From Phymatolithon calcareum (lineage: Eukaryota > Rhodophyta > Florideophyceae > Hapalidiales), in NCBI GenBank assembly GCA_977006965.1, contig OZ345360.1:1302001-1366000 (forward strand): DNA of 64,000 bases, read 5' to 3'. The position numbers and the translations under genes are program-made. A model generated the notes under the pieces. It saw only the letters and a list, made by a program, of their open reading frames with translations, searched no databases and was not told the origin of the DNA. Shown here in pieces: positions 19,503 to 29,438 of this stretch. How positions within the stretch are numbered: position 1 is the first letter of the stretch; every line of letters begins with the position of its first letter.

Positions 19503-19920
19503 CTATTTGTTCTCACGCATGAACACGAGATCTGCAAACTTCATTGCCATTCTCTTTTCTGTATCCGGATAGAAGCTTTCAAACAACTCCTTCACCAAGT
19601 CAATTTCTGGTGTACTGAATTCAAACCGGCGATCCACGCGACCAGCGCGGATAAGAGCAGGGTCCAGACGTTCAATGTGGTTTGTCGTCATCACGGTGAG
19701 AATTCCGTCCACCGATAGCAGACCGTCCAGAGCATTAAATAATCCTGAAAACGTGACAGTAGCATCCGACAACTGCTTGTGCTCTTCGTTGAACATTACA
19801 TCAATATCCTGTTCAAAAGAGAGGCGGTGATACCTTGCTTGTCGGCGATCGAATTTGGACTTGCAAATGCGCCCACTGTGCTCAGAAGCTGCTCGGTTAG
19901 CTTCTTGTCCGGCATGCCGT
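19503..19920 (-). pseudogene. BCS1-like AAA ATPase relic
   Basis: A 97-codon frame (19503-19796) encodes the middle of a BCS1-type AAA ATPase: DIDVMF (Walker B region), VTFSGLFNALDGL, TVMTTNHIERLDPALIRAGRVD and FYPDTEKRM. Upstream on the same strand, in another frame (about 19840-19920), is the matching preceding piece LLSDGMPDKKLTEQLLSTVG. So the two pieces are joined by a frameshift or small deletion. No Walker A segment is found; the homology stops at the R1 repeat that begins at 19945. BCS1 proteins are mitochondrial inner-membrane translocases for the Rieske protein, but this fragment is too short to work. Confidence 0.8.
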
Positions 19921-20303
19921 CAGAGAGCAAGGAGTGACTACCATGACTGGGAAAGAGTTCCGCACAGGGACGCTGTGTTGTTGCTTAGGCCTTTCGGGGA
20001 AAATGATTTGCTTTCTCTGGAAGCCTCTCTCTGGATATTGTTCCTCAAGAAATATTGGATGCGTACGTCGACATTTATAGCACCCAGCACAAGAGCTAAA
20101 TCTTGAACCCGTCCCATGCGAGGGGGACCTTTGTTGTCTATTTATACAGTGTATATAAATATTGTATGTTGCAGTCGTCGCCTAACATGCATGCCCTCTC
20201 CACTAATAGATCGAGCTGCTTGTGGTGCTGGCACGTTGGCAGTCATGCAGGACACAGTTAGTGCATGACCTTCATGTCCGCTTTTCTCGATTTGTACAGG
20301 ATT

Positions 20304-20432
20304 ACCGCGGTGATCGAACTAGTCGCCTTACAACGTACTCTAGCGTCGTCGAAGATGAGTACAGAAATTGAATTGCAGTGCAAGAGACTCACAGGAGCTC
20401 TTGTTGGGAGAGATTAACGAATCAAGAACGTG
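20304..20432 (+). pseudogene. Decayed coding module, copy 1
   Basis: Translated on the plus strand this reads TAVIELVALQRTLASSKM and then CKRLTGALVGRD, a stop, and RIKN. It is clearly related in protein, not just DNA, to the module at 20652. The parent gene is unknown. Confidence 0.55.
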
Positions 20433-20651
20433 TTGAGTAGCCAGAGGACTTTAGCTTAGAGAATATCGCAAGAGCTGCGCCGTTACTCCAACGTGAGGCT
20501 TTGGGAGCTCTCAAAATAAAATCATCAAATATCCCTTCTCGATTTGTACACATACGGACGAAGCTAAGAATGACGTCGAGGTCTCCTGGTCTCGACGGCA
20601 TCCCAATTCACTCGTGTCAAGCACATTCCTGGGACGGAGTATTTCGGTACC

Positions 20652-20807
20652 ACAGCAGTAATTGAGTTGGTTGCGCACCAACGCATTTTATCATCATTGC
20701 AGATGGTCCATGATGTGGAAGACGACTGCAAACGACTGACACGTGCACTTGTTAGTAGAGAAATTCGAATTAAGGACGGCATGAGGGACATGACTACGAT
20801 AAATTAG
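20652..20807 (+). pseudogene. Decayed coding module, copy 2
   Basis: Reads TAVIELVAHQRILSSLQM, then CKRLTRALVSREIRIKDGM, ending in TAG at 20805-20807. It aligns with the 20304 module over about 45 residues, with many third-position differences, which suggests past selection on the protein before both copies were absorbed into the repeat. Confidence 0.55.
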
Positions 20808-21159
20808 AAAATCGTTCGAAACGGTAGCCTTATTAGTCCTAGGCGAGGCGTTGGGAGCTTTTTAATAAATCATTACATATCCCCATCAGGTCCCCATGCC
20901 TGGGTCGAAGTTCACTATTCTCTAATCACGGACATATGGTACTTAGACAAAGCGCCATTATGTTTCATTTTTTCAACTGAAGTTTTTTCAAAAGTCTCAC
21001 AGTTCTACGAATAAACAGGAAGGGTTTCCTCAGTTACTACCTTCCAGTGCGTACTCCGTTAAAACGTACCGCTATTTTATATTTCATTGATACGAGTGCA
21101 AGCAACTCACAAGAGCACTAAGTGTTCCTGCCATATGTAATCAGAAACGCTTCTTAATG

Positions 21160-21228
21160 AAGCTTCTCTTCACGAAATGAAAGCACACACACAAGTGCGC
21201 TGCCATTTCATGAAGAGAAGAGAAGCTT
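21160..21228. repeat. R1-associated hairpin, copy 1
   Basis: AAGCTTCTCTTC and GAAATG (21160-21179) pair with CATTTC and GAAGAGAAG-AGAAGCTT (21204-21228) around a CACAC-rich loop. The same hairpin recurs at 28714-28784. Confidence 0.8.
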
Positions 21229-22292
21229 TATTGTGGAACTTGGTTATCGAAATGACCGAGAAATCGATACCCGTACTTGTCTCAAGTTTTGCATGGAATG
21301 CAACAGTGGCTGACCCCCGTCCTTAACTCCCGCTCGACGTGTATCGTAGTCCACGGTCTGGATCGCACAAGGGTGGTCATGAAGAACAAGGAGAAGAAGA
21401 TCTAAAAACCAGAAGGCTGCAAGAGATTACAGTTGAGCGTTACCTTGTGGAGTGCCTGGCGCAGGGGGCAGGACCGGGAGCAGGATCATGCGTAGGATCG
21501 TCGTCTATATTTTGCTCGCCGTTGGGATTACATTAGCGCCAGCGTCGCTCCTCGTAGGCGGGAGTAGAAACGGATTTATCGATATCTGTGTGTGTTGAGA
21601 CGAACCTACAACCTGAAGAGTCTGCTTTCCATTTGCAATTCCAACGACAACAATTCACTCCTGAAAATGATAAATTGCAGAGACGCAAAACAGTACGCAA
21701 ATTGTGCAAATGTATTCCCCTGTCACGCGCACGCCAAATTGTGGAGCCCTGAAAACATTGTCGCATTTTGTGTCAGACAATTCCGTTACGGAACCAAAAT
21801 ATAAATTGATTTGGTGTCCTATTTTGGGTGCTTATAGTGCCCAAAGCATCCGACATGGGCCCTCATTTTGGTGCTGAAGAGTACAAGTATTACATTACAC
21901 CACCGGAGACTGAGGGGTTTTGGAGCAGTATAATACTCCAAAGGGTAATCAGGCGGGCTGTAAAGTACTCCAGGAAACTATTTAAAAGTTCACTCGAAGG
22001 GAGAGGGGAAAGTGAAGAAATTATAGGTAGATCCATAGATTCGTTGCACGGAGAAGGCTTTATGGTGCTAGACGAAATAAGTACTGTGTCATTGTAACGA
22101 ATACACCAAGATGTCTCTTCTCGAGTGTTCTTTCGTAGGTTCGGCTTTCCCCTTTACTCATGGCGTTGAAAAGCAGAGCTGTCTATCTCCATCTGGTCCG
22201 CAAACAAGTTCGGTAAGAATGGGATTGATATCCGTCTATTATACATTCTGTTGCATAAACGGCATCTGCAGCGAAGGATTGCAAATGGACCC

Positions 22293-23396
22293 ATGCGGTA
22301 CCGAATGTCCCTGCACGCCCGCCGGCTCCGTGACCGAAGAGTCTCCCGAAGAGCTCTGCAGCATCCCCATATGTCTGCTTTTCGCACGCTTTTCGGATCT
22401 GGTTGTGAGCGCTCGTTAATCACCTTAACAGGTGTTAACCATGTTACGTTTCGATACATACTTGTAAAGTATGCCACTCTGTACAACAAGTACTCACCCT
22501 ATTCAACCGATGGGGCTATTCGACGTCTGGACGCAGAACCGCATGGTCGCGGGAGACCGCGCTCAATGAGCGCAGAAATATGTTTGGGCTTGGTGTTGAC
22601 ATGGGGGAGGACACGCGGATCTGAGATGGTCCTCTGCTTGCTCTTCGGAATAACGGCATCAGTGTGCTCCCTTTTCTTGCGATTCGGACGCAGAATTCTT
22701 ATTCGCATACTTCGCAGTGACGTTCACGCGGCCGTGCGAATGCCGACAGAAGAAGAGAGTGAGAGCTACAAGCTGGCAGTGGCGGAGGAATATCCGTTTC
22801 TGACCAATGTCTTCGCTGTCGCAGACGGTTTGAAAATTCGTCTCGCACAGGCCGGGGACTGTGTGATACAGAATATGTTTTACAACGGCTGGACCCACGA
22901 TCACTAAGTCAGAAATGTGTTTGTTTTTGTCCCGTCCGGCGTGATCGTCGCTTGCAGTATCAACGCACCAGGATCCTCGGATGATTCGCAGATTGCGGAT
23001 TTTGGAGGAGTTTACGACAAGCTCAAGCAAGAATTTATCAAAAATGGCGGCCAGTGTGTTGTCGATTCTGCATTTTCAACAGGAGATTATCCTTTCTTGA
23101 TTAAGTCTGTGCAGGACCACTTCCTATTAAGCAGCAACATGACCGAGATCACTGCGGCGCGGCAGGCTACCTCCATGCGCCAAGCCTCTGAATGGGGCAT
23201 GAGGGCGCTACAGGCAATGTTCCCGAGGATCAAGGACACAATGATCTATGAAGAGAGGGGTGAGAGAAAGATTATTCTTCAAAGCATGGTGCTTCTTTTT
23301 AATCTGCGGACGCGTCTTGTAGGAATTAATCAAATTCTCTCCACTTTTATGCCTCAGCTGAGCACCGAGGCTAACCAATTCATATTAAACCGGTAA
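22293..23396 (+). pseudogene. Harbinger-like DDE transposase with an in-frame TAA
   Basis: One frame runs from 22251 to 23396 (first ATG 22293) and is broken only by TAA at 22905-22907. Before it: an N-terminal domain (SAFRTLFGSGCERSL), LTWGRTRGSEMVLCLLFGIT, and FAVADGLKIRLAQ with the first catalytic Asp, then QNMFYNGWTHDH. After it: VFVFVPSGVIVACSINAPGS, SDDSQIADFGGVYDKL with the second Asp, DSAFSTGDYPFL and SEWGMRALQAMFPR with the Glu. This is the DDE_Tnp_4 family pattern. The stop falls where the family usually has a Tyr, so a single substitution is the simplest cause. The element would be non-autonomous unless the stop is read through or another copy supplies transposase. Confidence 0.88.
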
Positions 23397-23639
23397 GTTG
23401 CATTTTTGCGTTAAACCTGTGAAGAAAAAAAAGATTCGGCAAATGGCTTTAGAGAATAAAGGTGGAACTGTACGGCGTTTTCTGAATTCAATTCATTATT
23501 TACAATACTTTGATATGTGAGAACCAGGGCGGTCTTTCGTAGAGCACATTACTTTGGAAGAAGAAGAAGTGCAGATTTTTCTTTTAAACTTACCAACGTT
23601 AGAGAATTTTTCAGGCGATATACCGGCATACATAAAGAA

Positions 23640-25217
23640 CTAATCGTCGGCTCCGGAGCCGGGCGTTACATTTTTTTTCTTATTCCCGGCTCCAAAAAGC
23701 ATCACCATTAGTTGCTCGTGTCGCCGCTCTCTGGCGAGAAACTCCTCTTCTCGGGCCGCCCTCGTTTCCTCTCTCCGAGCTCTCTCTTCCTGTCGCTCGG
23801 ATTCCCTTCGCGCTCTCTCATCCGCTCGCTCTTCTTCACGCCGCTGTCGATCTTCTTCACGGCGCACCTTCTCTTCAGCTCGTTCCTCTGCACGGGCTAC
23901 GCGCTCTGCTTCCCTTCTTTCGCTTTCTTGCAGAAGTTGCAACCTAAAAATGGACATCATATCCCCATCGGAGGATTGCCCTGAACGCCCAGCACTCGAC
24001 CGCCTCTGGACAATAGGGCGCGGAGAAGGTAATCGTGGCGAGTCCAGTGGGCTCTGCCGCACAGATGGGAGAGAGGCGGCTTGTGCCGCGCTCATGGCGA
24101 CAGCACTGCGGGCAGCTCGTTGCAGAACAGGAGTGACATTTGCACGTGATGAGCTCGGCAGTGGAGCGGTCGCATTTTCATGGGCAAGGGACTCTGTACC
24201 GGCTCCTTCGTGTCCTGATTCATCGCCAGATTCCTCAGGGAGATCTCCGTCTTCGTCGTGGTCGTCGCCTGTACCTAGATCAGCGCGTTGATAAATAGCT
24301 GACTTGAGTCTCTTTGCTCTTCGAACTGCGGGGGGACAGTAGGGATCCCCAGTTGGAACCGAAACGCGGTGAAGAGCTGCGAACTTGCGTCTGATGCTAA
24401 CGATAGATCGATCCATTTGAGGATATCGGATGTTATGTCTATCGCGGACCATCTCCCATTCCATAGGCCCGGTCGGAAGAATTTCTTCAATGGCGTCTAG
24501 AATTGAATTAAGTTCTGCGTCGGTGAATCCGCTTCCTCTTCGACCATTCGGTACAGAGCTATTGCCGCGGCCAGTTCGTGATGTTCCTCTTCTGGAAGCT
24601 GCTCGCCCTCGCCCACGTGACGCAGCACCGCGACTACCAACATGAAATCCATAGCCATAGCCATATAGAGGACGCCTCAATCCAGCTTCAGTGTCAGCTG
24701 GGAACTGACGTGGCGAAGCCGAACTGGAAGGATACGGGAGAGGTGCAACGCTTCCAGAGTACGAAGCAGGACCAGCATTGCCGAGGTACGCTGCCGAAGC
24801 CGCATATCCACGGGGCGGTACAGAAGCCACATTTCCGGAAGCGGATTGTAGTGACGCATTGTTCATGGAGGGCATGCGAGAGGTGTTTTGGGAATACGGG
24901 GCGAGTTCCGAGTTGGGAGGGAACCGCGGAATTGCTGCAACTGGGAGCGGTGGAAGCAAGCGAGAAGCCGGAGCAAGAGGACTTGCTAAGGATATTCCTC
25001 CCCTTGGTGACCCAGGAAATCTTCGTGCGTGCTCATGGGGCTCGACCTCCGCAGAGGGCAAGTGGGGGGTCTGAACCGCAGCTGCATTGGAAGAGCTTGA
25101 TGGAACTGGAGTGGTGGAACTTGTATTTTGTCCTTGCGAAGCTTCTGTTGCGGCATGGCTTGGAGAAGAATTCGTGGGCACTGCTTGTGAAGCGGGGACC
25201 TGAATTGGTGATGCCAT
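23640..25217 (-). CDS. DUF6818/Myb-like DNA-binding protein of the Harbinger element
   Basis: A 525-residue protein. Residues 1-215 are low-complexity (P, S, A, G and R rich). A conserved block at about 220-300 reads GFTDAELNSILDAIEEILPT, GPMEWEMVRDRHNIRYP, RRKFAALHR and PTGDPYCPPAVRRAKRLKSA. This matches the SANT-like DUF6818 domain common in oomycete and red-algal genomes. The C-terminal third is an extended E/R-rich coiled coil (ERREAERVARAEERAEEKVR and more). It lies inside the terminal inverted repeats and converges on the transposase, so it is probably the element's second protein, recognising DNA ends or guiding transposase. The first codon of the open frame (25223) is GTG; the ATG at 25217 is used. 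Confidence 0.8.
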   Translation of the reverse strand: MASPIQVPASQAVPTNSSPSHAATEASQGQNTSSTTPVPSSSSNAAAVQTPHLPSAEVEPHEHARRFPGSPRGGISLASPLAPASRLLPPLPVAAIPRFPPNSELAPYSQNTSRMPSMNNASLQSASGNVASVPPRGYAASAAYLGNAGPASYSGSVAPLPYPSSSASPRQFPADTEAGLRRPLYGYGYGFHVGSRGAASRGRGRAASRRGTSRTGRGNSSVPNGRRGSGFTDAELNSILDAIEEILPTGPMEWEMVRDRHNIRYPQMDRSIVSIRRKFAALHRVSVPTGDPYCPPAVRRAKRLKSAIYQRADLGTGDDHDEDGDLPEESGDESGHEGAGTESLAHENATAPLPSSSRANVTPVLQRAARSAVAMSAAQAASLPSVRQSPLDSPRLPSPRPIVQRRSSAGRSGQSSDGDMMSIFRLQLLQESERREAERVARAEERAEEKVRREEDRQRREEERADERARRESERQEERARREETRAAREEEFLARERRHEQLMVMLFGAGNKKKNVTPGSGADD

Positions 25218-25996
25218 ACTCACTCACCGTTTTGCTTTTTGCCCCAATTGGAAATAGAACGATCTCTTATTAACTAATGTTTTCTCTCCAGTATTAACAA
25301 GTCGATGTGTAATCAACCTCAACTTGGCGCGTTGTAATTTTTCTGCTGCATTCCTCAATTTGGCGTTTTTTATTTTGAAGATGGACAGGACTTGAAGATT
25401 TCAAAGTGCGACAGCTTGGTGGTCTTCTTCAAAAGAGTTCAGACCGTCATTCAAGCTTTTCAAGAAAAGTCTTCTTGCTTACGGTCACTTAAGCCGCCCA
25501 GGAGACTGTACGTACAAGCTAGAAATTCGTTCCATCTGAACACTTCCAGTTGAACAAGCTTGACAGCCCGAATAACTTGTTAAGAAGTTTACTTGCCACT
25601 CTCGCCGATTTACTTTTGCAACGTTACGAAAGACGACAACTCCACGAGAGCTTCTCAAGCGCCTCAAGATCCAGCTAGAATATTATTACGTACTTGCATA
25701 GCATGGACGAGGATCTACTCTTCTAAGCTGCAGCGCATCTTTCTGATCACCCATGGATGAAGTGCATGAGGCAGATCACTGCACTACTCCGACTGAGAGA
25801 AACGCGCCGTAGCGAAAATGATAGAAATGTGTCGTACAACACATTTGGATCACAGAGGGAAGCTCTATGACCAAATGTCGCGCGATTTGCACATTTTGCG
25901 TGTCACAAATCGAGAACACGAGACAAATGCACCGTGGCGTGACGACGCGTTTTGTGCAAAAATGACGCATTTTGTGCAATTTATCATTTTCAGGAG

Positions 25997-26650
25997 CGAC
26001 CCAATACTGTACAGTATAACGATTGTTTCATCAAGGGAAAGTACAAACGCAGTGGGGTTGTCATACAGCTTTTTCTGGACAGCTGCGTTTCGAGCTCGTA
26101 TGAAATGAAAAAGGTGAGTCGGAGACGTTTCAAATGAGAGCTCGCTCAATTGGAAAATTGCTGTAAGTTGAGAGTGAACATTGGCTTTAGCCAATGTTCG
26201 TTCTCGTGCCAGGAAACGTTGTGTGGAGAGAAATAACTAAACTTAAAGGACATTGGTGGAACTAGAACCCGGGTGCACAAATCGGTGCGACGGCTCTGCG
26301 TGTCACCTTTCATGAATTTCGACGTTTTTATTGCAACTTTCGCAGCGAAGTAAGCACATTACTGCGCTCGCCCTACTGTACGCTGTAATGATGCCTAACG
26401 ACGTGACTGTTGTTTTAGCGCACTGCAATTGGCTGCCGGGCTCCGTCCGACACAACTCGTCACAGCGAGCACCACGCTTTTCGCTAATAATTTTGATACA
26501 CTGGTTAACCCACAATATGCCCGGCACAACAGATGATAATTTTTCTCTACAATCTTTGAAATTGAAAAATTTTGCTGTCTATCAAAAAGTATCTAGAAAT
26601 CTATACTGTATGCACATTATTTACAAAAGGCGCCTCGCCCTGCTCCCTCG
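25997..26650. other. Spacer between Harbinger element and NLR relic
   Basis: No gene recognised. It begins with a TACTGTACAGTA inverted word at 26004-26015. Short open frames on both strands have no family signature. Confidence 0.35.
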
Positions 26651-27519
26651 TTGAACAATACATCCATATCCTTTGCTGTTGCCGTCATTGCCGAAGCTCG
26701 CACTATCGCCACGAGCATCCGCGATGGCCCGGAAACGTTTCGCATCCTAACTGAAAAACTCGATCGCCTGACGGAGCAGCTCGAGACAGTGGAGGAATTG
26801 CTCCGGACGTGCCGCGGTACAATTCCTGATAAAGTAGCAATTCCTCCATTGTCTCGAGCTGCACCGTCATGTTATCAAGTTTTTCAGTCAGGATGCGACA
26901 CGTTTCTGGGCTGTCGCCGGTGTTGGCGATGCAGGTCCTGATGCTCATGTCGATAGTGCGAGCTTCGGCAAAGATGGCGAGAGCAAACCCGGCGGCCTCC
27001 ATGTCGAATGGATTAGTGTTGGGTGAAGTTGATGCGGAGGAAGTGATGGTGCAGGAAGAGGGTGGCGACTGTGTTGTGAACGGCGAGGCCGAGTCCGTGA
27101 TGCGTCAAACATTCCGCACCAACGCCATAAGCAACGCGATGAATGATCTCCAAGCCCCCCTGCAAGAGGCCTCTTCTCATCTCTTGACCTTGATTACAGC
27201 GCTCGCGACAGGACTTACCATTCAAGACGTCGTCGTACCAAAGCTCGATAGCTTGCAAATCACCGGCAACGTGGAAGTGTATCGCGCGGGAGCAAGCACA
27301 CCGGCACTTCCCGATGGTACGCACCTCAACTTCGACGCAATGGATGCGGAGGGGAACCACTGCACACCGGAGGCGATGCTGAAGGCATCCATTCTTGTTG
27401 CAGATTCAGTATTCCCGGTCACTGCGGCGGCAGGAACTATTACGCATGCACACGGCGTTGTTGGAATTGCAGGAGTCGGCAAAAACTATCCTAGAGTAGG
27501 TAAAAATGGCGCAACCTAA
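26651..27519 (+). pseudogene. Shattered paralogue of the NLR-like STAND gene
   Basis: Plus-strand translation at about 26660-26840 gives an N-terminal domain (FAVAVIAEARTIATSIRD, ETFRILTEKLDRLTEQLETV) related to the start of the NLR-like protein at 14502. From 27002 to 27495 it gives its later part (QTFRTNAISNAMNDL, VTAAAGTITHAHGVVGIAGV, then GK), corresponding to the region up to the P-loop. The homology stops exactly in the P-loop, after GVGK, about 60 bp before the R1 repeat at 27555. Between the two parts sits an inverted copy of the N-terminal region. NB-ARC core and WD40 repeats are absent. A non-functional remnant is the best reading; a short expressed N-domain protein cannot be excluded. 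Confidence 0.8.
26681..26978. repeat. Inverted duplication of the NLR N-domain coding region
   Basis: Arms 26681-26812 and 26835-26978 are near reverse complements; the centre is GGAGGAATTGCT / AGCAATTCCTCC around 22 nt. On the minus strand the right arm reads MEAAGFALAIFAEARTIDMS and RILTEKLDNMTVQLETMEEL, closely parallel to the plus-strand left arm (RILTEKLDRLTEQLETVEEL). The arms differ by several substitutions and a short insertion. Confidence 0.85.
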
Positions 27520-27554
27520 AGCAGGCATGACCCGAGCGTTTGAATTTGAATTGA

Positions 27555-28880
27555 GACTGGGAAAGAGTTCCGCACAGGGACGCTGTGTTGTTGCTTAGGC
27601 CTTTCGGGGAAAATGATTCGCTTTCTCTGGAAGCCTCTCTCTGGATATTGCTCCTCAAGATATTTTGGAAGCGTACGTCGACATTTATAGCACCCGGCAC
27701 AAGAGCTAAATCTTGAACCCATCCCTTGTGAGGGGGATCTTTATCGTCTATTTATACAGTGTATATAAATACTGTATGTTGCAGTCGTCGCCTAAAATGC
27801 ATGCTCTCTCCATTAATAGATCGAGCTGCCTGCGGTGCTGGCACGTTGGCAGTCATGCAGGGCACAGTTAGTGCATGACCTTCATGTCCGCTTCTCTCGA
27901 TTTGTACACATACGGACGAAGCTAAGAATGACGTCGAGGTCTCCCGGGAGGCATCCCAATTCGCTTGTGTCAAGCACATTCCTGGGTTGGCGAATTTCAG
28001 TACCCTGTTAGTCCTAGATGAGGCGTTGGGAGCTTTTTAATAAATCATTACATATCCCCATGCCTGGGTCGAAGTTCACTGTTCTCTAATCACCGACATT
28101 TCGTACTCAGATAAAGCGCCATTATGTTTCATTTTTTCAACTGAAGTTTAATCGAAAGTCTCACACAGACTTAGGTCATAATTAATTTTAATTCCCGTTT
28201 ATTGCAATATTGAATAGGAATAGTCTATTGCAGAACCAAGAATAACTTCTTATTTCAGCACACTACGTTGCCTATGTTAGCATCCAATCCAGATTACAGA
28301 GCGATTTATAAAAATGTATTACGATGCTGACGCACGTTCAATTGAACGTCGTTAACCACGTTCCAAAAAGCACATGTATTGAACAAAGTAATTAGAGACG
28401 CTAGTTCAACTACGTTATTCCCTATTCCCTACTTGTGATGTACATCGTTTTGTTGTGATTGCCATAAAAATAACCTATTGTGGTGTCACTGATTATTGCA
28501 GTAACTATTGCTAGCACACAGAGCTGTGAATAGTATTCCCGTATTGCACAATGGAACGCCATTGCGTAAAATAGTACGCGACCAAAGTTTGGCCTCGCAG
28601 TTCCACGAATATACAGGAAGGGTTTCCTCAGTTACTACCTTCCAGTGCGAGTGTAAGCAACTCACAAGAGCACTAAGTGTTCCTGCCATATGTAATCAGA
28701 AACGCTTCTTAATGAAGCTTCTCTTCACGAAATGAAAGCACACACACAAGTGTGCTGCCATTTCATGAAGAGAAGAGAAGCTTTATTGCGGAACATGGTT
28801 ATCGAAATGACGAGCATTCATATCACGAGAATTTGATACCCGTCCTTGTCTCAAGGTCTGAATGGAATGCAAAAGTGGCT
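27555..28880. repeat. R1 repeat family, copy B with an insertion
   Basis: Matches 19945-21300 over most of its length but lacks the 20300-20540 section and much of 20600-20820. It also contains about 430 bp (near 28163-28595) absent from copy A: the sequence TCTCACA...GTTC is continuous in A and split in B. After the GGAATGCAAAAGTGGCTGA junction it runs into a LINE 3' end. Confidence 0.8.
28714..28784. repeat. R1-associated hairpin, copy 2
   Basis: Same AAGCTTCTCTTC/GAAGAGAAG hairpin as at 21160-21228, one base different in the loop (TGTGCTG instead of TGCGCTG). Confidence 0.8.
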
Positions 28881-29055
28881 GAATCGCACAGACGAGCTGA
28901 AGCGATCTTAAACCAGCTGATTGGAGACTGTACCCCTCTGGTGGCCTCTTCTCACAATGGGCACAACTTGGATGCAATGGCGTACGATCTAGTATGCAAG
29001 ATGTGCAATACCGGCTGTTGCGAAACAGTTGAACACCTATTGCTACGTTGTGGTG
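28867..29055 (+). pseudogene. LINE 3' coding remnant (zinc-binding end), first half
   Basis: Encodes SHRRAEAILNQLIGDC and CKMCNTGCCETVEHLLLRCG, the CxxC...HxxxxC zinc-binding tail found after the RNase H of many non-LTR retrotransposons. A fuller relative is at 63641-63988 (HRRAEVILNQL, HLILRCSG). The sequence is cut by the gypsy LTR at 29056 and resumes after 34556. Confidence 0.8.
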
Positions 29056-29404
29056 TGTGGTGTCGGAGAGACCTCGTCGAGGGAACCACCCAAATGCTGA
29101 CGAATAGCCCTTGTAAAGGGCACCAAAGAACAACCTTGACCGTGTGTGTAGTCCAGAGGGTTTATCGGTAATTCCTAGAATGGTAGTCCTTCCCCTCAAC
29201 AAAGTAGGAGGTCCGCAACTACTTAAAGAGTGTGGTAGACAAGTGGGATGCCTGTCGAATTAAGACAGGTCATCCAGGACTGTCTGTGAATGTGACCCAC
29301 TACTTCTAAAACGTAAGGGAATTTGAAATAGGTGTCGTTAGGCGACGTACTAAAATAGAGGACCACCGCGGAGTCCGTTACCTAAAGACGCAGACGGCTC
29401 CACA
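29056..29404 (-). repeat. 3' LTR of the gypsy element
   Basis: 349 bp, on the plus strand reading from TGTGGTGTCGGAGAG to GACGGCTCCACA. Same length and apparently same sequence as 34208-34556. A purine/G-rich stretch (GGGCCC region on the element strand at 29405-29412) adjoins it, in the usual polypurine position. Confidence 0.93.
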
Positions 29405-29438
29405 GGGCCCCATGATCATTGAAGCATGCAAATGATCA

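Larger units (their letters stand above)
19945..21300. repeat. R1 repeat family, copy A
   Basis: A dispersed repeat shared with 27555-28880. Both begin GACTGGGAAAGAGTTCCGCA, share TATACAGTGTATATAAATA, GTTGGCAGTCATGCAGG, ATACGGACGAAGCTAAGAAT, GGCGTTGGGAGCTTTTTAAT and CATTATGTTTCATTTTTTCA, and end with the AAGCTTCTCTTC hairpin and a GGAATGCAAxAGTGGCTGA junction. Copy A has an extra internal section (20300-20820) absent from copy B. No intact gene is present. Confidence 0.85.
21658..25996. mobile_element. PIF/Harbinger-type DNA transposon with terminal inverted repeats
   Basis: The ends match as inverted repeats: the left reads CTCCTGAAAATGATAAATTG from 21658 and the right end at 25996 reads the reverse complement. 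The match is perfect for 22 nt (CTC through GCA), with related GCAAAA/TTGTGCA words inside both ends. Within it lie a DDE_Tnp_4-type transposase on the plus strand (with one nonsense codon) and a convergent minus-strand DUF6818-like DNA-binding protein. PIF/Harbinger elements typically carry a transposase plus a Myb/SANT-like protein, so the content fits. A 3-bp target duplication is not obvious. Confidence 0.85.

Noticed and set aside
19797-19840. A roughly 25-nt intron rescuing the BCS1-like frame
   Set aside because: A GT...AG pair exists but is too short for a spliceosomal intron, and no Walker A exon is found upstream.
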